Positions 4,128 to 6,492 of a stretch of 6,492 nt of DNA are shown here, piece by piece. How positions within the stretch are numbered: the first letter of the stretch is position 1; every line of letters begins with the position of its first letter. The notes beneath the pieces were generated by a model, which saw nothing but the letters and a program-made list of their open reading frames with translations, was not told where the DNA came from and searched no databases. A program made the translations under genes and the position numbers. The stretch lies in the NCBI GenBank assembly GCA_011042035.1, contig DQZA01000084.1, positions 1 through 6,492 of the forward strand, given 5' to 3'. The stretch comes from Desulfobacteraceae bacterium (lineage in GTDB: Bacteria > Desulfobacterota > DSM-4660 > Desulfatiglandales > Desulfatiglandaceae).

Positions 4128-4394
4128 ATGGATAGGCATCTTACGATGGTGTACTGGAAGGGCGACAGGTTCTGGCTGGGAAAGCTTCTTGAGCATCCCG
4201 AGATTATGACTCAGGGTGAAACCATTGAGGAACTGGAGGAGAATCTGCGGGACGCCTACAACATGATGGTCATGGAGGACGTCCCCGAAGATCATCAAGG
4301 CGGCTGCGGGCCGAACGAGGCACTGCACCCACAGTGGTGCAGCTTCGCTGAACCACTGCGAGTGCGTTCCCCATTATATGTCTATAAAGGGTAA
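4128..4394 (+). CDS. Short HicB-like antitoxin-type protein with attC-encoded tail
   Basis: ATG 4128 with a strong GGAGGG at 4117-4122. Residues 5-57 (LTMVYWKGDRFWLGKLLEHP, then EIMTQGETIEELEENLRDAYNMMVMEDVPEDH) match the HicB-type beta-beta-beta-alpha fold, including 'P...TQG.T.EEL..N...A'. From about residue 61 the frame enters attC 5 and codes a low-complexity tail rich in P, W, C and R up to residue 88. It even overlaps the ATG at 4378 of the next frame. I infer that the native end was near residue 58-60 and that its stop was lost or replaced at cassette formation. No hicA-like gene accompanies it, so it may be an orphan antitoxin or a member of a solitary HicB-like group. Its own palindromic upstream site suggests separate regulation. 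Confidence 0.72.
   Translation: MDRHLTMVYWKGDRFWLGKLLEHPEIMTQGETIEELEENLRDAYNMMVMEDVPEDHQGGCGPNEALHPQWCSFAEPLRVRSPLYVYKG
4310..4372 (+). other. Probable attC recombination site 5 (63 bp)
   Basis: The left box GCCGAAC (4310-4316) and right box GTTCCCC (4366-4372) share a complementary GGAAC/GTTCC-like core. GCACT (4320-4324) pairs with AGTGC (4361-4365). A strong central hairpin pairs CAGTGGTGCAGC (4332-4343) with GCTGAACCACTG (4347-4358), with one mismatch and a TTC loop. It lies within the reading frame of the HicB-like gene and directly before the second methyltransferase. The inner arm is less like attC 1, 3 and 4, so this is a probable call. Confidence 0.55.
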
Positions 4395-4398
4395 AAAC

Positions 4399-5007
4399 AT
4401 GATGTCGGTAGAGAAGCACTATAAGAAGAGATATGAGGAAAGCAATACTCCTTGGGATATTGGCAAACCCGATTTCAACCTTGTCCGGACTGTGACCAAG
4501 ATGCCCATAAGACCCTGTAAGGCATTGGATATTGGATGCGGAACCGGCGATAACTCCATATGGCTTTCCCAAAACAACTTCGATGTGATAGGTGTTGATA
4601 CTTCGGAGATTGCTATACAAAAGGCTATCGAGAAAGCTTCAAGAGTTAATGTTAAATGCAACTTTATTGTGATTGACTTCCTTACAAACAGAATTGGAGG
4701 GGGGCCTTTTGGCTTTGCCTTTGATAGAGGCTGTTTTCATTCATTTGATTCGGATGAAGGGAGAATAATGTTCACTGAAAATGTAGCTGCCCATTTAGAA
4801 AAAGATGGTCTGTGGCTGAGTATTCTTGGTAACGCTGATGAACAACGTGATGGCCCAGGTCCACCACAGCGGACTGCCAGAGATATTGTTAACTCTGTGG
4901 AGCCTTACTTCGAGATCCTTTCGCTAGTTTCAAGCTATTTTGGTTCTAGCCGCCCAAACCCGCCTAGAGCCTGGGTTTGCCTGATGCGGAAAAGGCGTTT
5001 TGCATAA
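4399..5007 (+). CDS. Class I SAM-dependent methyltransferase, TPMT/TehB-like
   Basis: 202 residues from ATG 4399, chosen over 4378 because AAGGG at 4387-4391 is well placed and the extra upstream codons border attC 5. The N-terminus HYKKRYEESNTPWDIGKPDFNLV has the 'W..GKP...L' motif typical of thiopurine S-methyltransferase-like and TehB-like enzymes. Motif I is ALDIGCGTGDNSIWLS and the end of strand 2 is VIGVDTS. Motif IV is FDRGCFHSF, and the end is PGPPQRTARDIVNSVEPYFEI...RAWVCLMRK, also typical of this group. Relatives methylate sulfur compounds, tellurite, selenium or other small toxic molecules, but nothing here fixes the substrate. It is not closely related to the methyltransferase at 1525. 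It is the last gene of the apparent array. Confidence 0.85.
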   Translation: MMSVEKHYKKRYEESNTPWDIGKPDFNLVRTVTKMPIRPCKALDIGCGTGDNSIWLSQNNFDVIGVDTSEIAIQKAIEKASRVNVKCNFIVIDFLTNRIGGGPFGFAFDRGCFHSFDSDEGRIMFTENVAAHLEKDGLWLSILGNADEQRDGPGPPQRTARDIVNSVEPYFEILSLVSSYFGSSRPNPPRAWVCLMRKRRFA

Positions 5008-5162
5008 ATGCTTAGCAAATCATTAATGCTTCACCATGTAACAAGGCGCTGCACCTTACCGCCCTGCCCAAGGCACGATAAACAAAATTGATTGTTGAGG
5101 TACAAAGAGGCGAGCCGTTTTCCTTTGGAAGTGGACATGCTCCTCCTAAGAGAAAAAACCAC
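5008..5162. other. Array edge: half attC and non-coding sequence
   Basis: No gene is supported between 5008 and 5317. The left part contains a left attC half: box ATGTAAC (5036-5042) and arm AAGGCGCTGCACCTTACCGCCC, which has the same CGCTGCACCT..ACC pattern as attC 3. No complementary right arm or GTT box follows. This probably marks where the cassette array was cut off from the flanking chromosome. Confidence 0.5.
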
Positions 5163-5197
5163 AGAACATGTTCTTTTTCCCTGAAATGTGGTATACT
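5163..5197 (+). promoter_or_regulatory. Promoter of the GAF gene with overlapping palindrome
   Basis: TGGTATACT (5189-5197) is an extended -10 element (TGn plus TATACT). The region where a -35 would sit contains the perfect 12-bp palindrome AGAACATGTTCT (5163-5174), a plausible repressor or activator site. The inner GAACATGTTC resembles SOS-type boxes but has only a 2-base spacer. Predicted initiation near 5204 gives a leader of about 114 bases with no recognisable riboswitch. The start codon is preceded by AAAGGAGG (5305-5312). Confidence 0.5.
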
Positions 5198-5317
5198 CTA
5201 TTAACTTCGCTGAAAGGGAATCTCTTTCTCCTGGTAAATACCTATTTGCTTCCTGCTTTCGGTCTTAAATACATAAAGGCCGATCTTCCACGAAAACCCT
5301 AACCAAAGGAGGAAATC

Positions 5318-5881
5318 ATGAAAAAACAACTTATGAATTATGAAACATTACTGAAGGTCACGAGGGTGATTTCCCATTCCAAGGACCCTGAAGAGGTCGC
5401 TCTCATCACCGTGGAGGGTATCAAAAGAGCCCTTGACGTCAAAGGCTGTACCGTCTTTCTTATCAATCGCAGAACCAATGAGCTTGAGGTGGCGGCCTCT
5501 TTCGGCCTCAGTGACGAGTATCTCAACAAGGGCCCTATCAGCGCACTGCAGTCCATTGCCGATTCTCTGAAAGAAGGTCCGGTGGCAATATACGATGTAT
5601 CCGACGACCCGAGAATCCAGTATCCCGAAGAAGCCCGAAAAGAGGGGATAGTTTCCATTCTCTCAGTGCCCATTGAAGTGGCCGGGAATGTTATTGGTGC
5701 ACTGCGGATATACACTTCTGAACCTTGGGAATTCACCCTGGAGGATGTCAATTTCGCCCAGGCCATGGCATTGCTGACCGGGATGGCCATAGAGATGGCA
5801 AGACATCACAAGGGACTGACGGATAGCATTGAAATACTCAAGGCGATGAGGGCTCCAAAGGCCTCGAAACAAAGCAAATAG
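5318..5881 (+). CDS. Stand-alone GAF-domain protein
   Basis: 187 residues, ATG 5318 with AAAGGAGG five bases upstream. One GAF domain fills residues about 15-165. An entry helix (LLKVTRVISHSKDPEEVALITVEG) leads to the strand KGCTVFLINRRTNELEVAASFGLS. The connecting region EGPVAIYDVSDDPRIQYPEEARKEGIVSILSVPI has the classic 'D...P........GI.S.L.VP' pattern. VIGALRIYTSEPWEFTLEDVNFAQAMA completes the fold. GAF domains bind small ligands or mediate sensing; no kinase, cyclase or DNA-binding output domain is attached. The C-terminus is a short charged tail. It has its own promoter and lies outside the cassette array. Similar single-domain proteins are, as I recall, common in Desulfobacterota. The ligand is unknown. 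Confidence 0.87.
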   Translation: MKKQLMNYETLLKVTRVISHSKDPEEVALITVEGIKRALDVKGCTVFLINRRTNELEVAASFGLSDEYLNKGPISALQSIADSLKEGPVAIYDVSDDPRIQYPEEARKEGIVSILSVPIEVAGNVIGALRIYTSEPWEFTLEDVNFAQAMALLTGMAIEMARHHKGLTDSIEILKAMRAPKASKQSK

Positions 5882-5971
5882 GGACAACTTGGAGCAAGAT
5901 AGGCCAGAGCAAAAGGCGCTTGGGCCAGAAAGGTATAAGGCTCAGAAGGTGATTTGGTTTGGGATGTGTTT

Positions 5972-6490
5972 TTACCGAACCTCGATAAGAATGGTGATAA
6001 GGCGTTTTATGGACCCTATTGTCTGGATGGGTATCTCTACCACTGAACCATCTTCAATACCTGCGGGGATATCTAGCCTCACCCTTCTCCTCTCCCTTAC
6101 AAGCCCTTCCCCGAAGCACGCCATGCATGGGAAAAACCACACCTCGCCACTACCGCCGCAATGGGGACAAGGGCCGTAGTAAGGAATGTCCACTTCCACC
6201 GACCGGCCCTCCTGTGCCTCCTCTTGCGAAAGAATCAGAATGAGGTCAGCATGGGCACGCGAGGGTCCATAGCGCCGCGAAAAGGGACGGCGGAAGTTTG
6301 CCCTGTACCACGGGGAGGAATCGTATATAGGGGCTTTACGACCAAAGTGTATCCCGCGTTCCTTATCCCTGAGCATTCTGTCGTAAGAGCTTCGTTTATC
6401 AGGATTAGAGAGGACTTCATATGCCTCTTGAAGGTCCTGAAATTGGTCCTTTGCTTCCGGGCCTGCCTTGTCTGGATGGTATTTCTTGGC
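5972..6490 (-). CDS. DnaJ-like co-chaperone with reduced zinc finger (N-terminus cut by window edge)
   Basis: Read on the - strand from 6490 to the stop at 5972-5974, 172 residues are visible. The J domain is entered at its HPD loop (AKKYHPDKAGPEAKDQFQDL) and continues through QEAYEVLSNPDKRSSYDRML. The HPD motif stimulates Hsp70/DnaK ATPase. After a basic, aromatic linker (SSPWYRANFRRPFSRRYG) comes a strand segment (ADLILILSQEEAQEGRSVEVDIP). Then there are only two CxxCxGxG repeats (CPHCGGSG and CMACFGEG), enough for one zinc site, where classical DnaJ has four. The end VRLDIPAGIEDGSVVEIPIQTIGSIKRLITILIEVR matches the start of a DnaJ C-terminal substrate domain, but the protein stops there, so it is shorter than DnaJ. 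About 20-30 residues are missing at the N-terminus. It converges with the GAF gene across 90 bases. Confidence 0.85.
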   Translation of the reverse strand, partial: AKKYHPDKAGPEAKDQFQDLQEAYEVLSNPDKRSSYDRMLRDKERGIHFGRKAPIYDSSPWYRANFRRPFSRRYGPSRAHADLILILSQEEAQEGRSVEVDIPYYGPCPHCGGSGEVWFFPCMACFGEGLVRERRRVRLDIPAGIEDGSVVEIPIQTIGSIKRLITILIEVR

Positions 6491-6492
6491 CA

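Larger units (their letters stand above)
1..5070 (+). mobile_element. Integron gene-cassette array, distal portion (integrase not in window)
   Basis: Seen: all recognisable genes from 2 to 5007 lie on the + strand, are mostly short and functionally unrelated, and are each followed by a structured repeat that begins with an ...AAC box and ends with a GTT... box. Three of these repeats share the exact 13-mer GGCAGGTGAGCTT (225-237, 1424-1436, 4051-4063), although the genes beside them are unrelated. Known: this is the layout of integron cassettes, with one or two genes plus a 3' attC, all in the same orientation and the integrase at the proximal end. Inferred: intI and attI lie to the left of base 1, and the array ends near the half-attC at 5036-5057. 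Many toxin-antitoxin cassettes are typical of large sedentary chromosomal integrons. The alternative, a set of dispersed intergenic repeats unrelated to an integron, is less likely because the box and bulge geometry is conserved. Confidence 0.78.

Noticed and set aside
5889..6243. + strand open frames downstream of the GAF gene
   Set aside because: They lie opposite the DnaJ-like gene, which has clear J-domain and zinc-finger motifs on the - strand; no Shine-Dalgarno or family resemblance.

Overview
The window looks like the distal part of an integron gene-cassette array (about 1-5070) followed by ordinary chromosomal genes (about 5160-6492). Up to 5007 every gene is on the + strand. The genes are short, unrelated, and separated by structured 60-130 bp repeats. 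These repeats have the architecture of attC recombination sites: an outer ...AAC box, an inner arm with two unpaired bases, a variable hairpin centre, the complementary arm, and a closing GTT... box. I place intact or near-intact sites at 119-248, 585-678, 1376-1447 and 2133-2229, a probable one at 4310-4372, and half-sites at about 4013-4074 and 5036-5057. No integrase gene is visible. With every cassette reading gene-then-attC on the + strand, it would lie to the left, outside the window.

Cassette by cassette: (1) the 3' end of a frameshifted hicA toxin gene (2-111); (2) an antitoxin and a RelE-like toxin fused by an internal deletion (272-590); (3) a PIN-domain toxin with a small partner gene (748-1432); (4) a class I SAM methyltransferase (1525-2094); (5) hicB plus a hicA cut after 33 codons, followed directly by a complete class A flavodiiron protein gene (2310-3859) and only the right half of an attC; (6) a short HicB-like protein whose reading frame runs through its attC (4128-4394); (7) a second, TPMT/TehB-like methyltransferase (4399-5007) followed by only the left half of an attC. 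Toxin-antitoxin genes dominate and several are visibly broken, so this part of the array appears to be old and decaying.

To the right, a separate extended -10 promoter with an overlapping palindrome precedes a stand-alone GAF-domain protein (5318-5881). It converges with a DnaJ-like J-domain/zinc-finger co-chaperone on the - strand (5972 to the right edge, N-terminus missing).

Organism: the flavodiiron protein points to an anaerobe or microaerophile. The GAF protein and the style of the cassette array resemble what I remember from Desulfobacterota and similar environmental lineages. That is a recollection of family resemblance, not a search result, and confidence is low. The cassette genes do not form one pathway. 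The only functional linkages are within toxin-antitoxin pairs, plus the possibility that the flavodiiron gene is now transcribed from the hicBA promoter.
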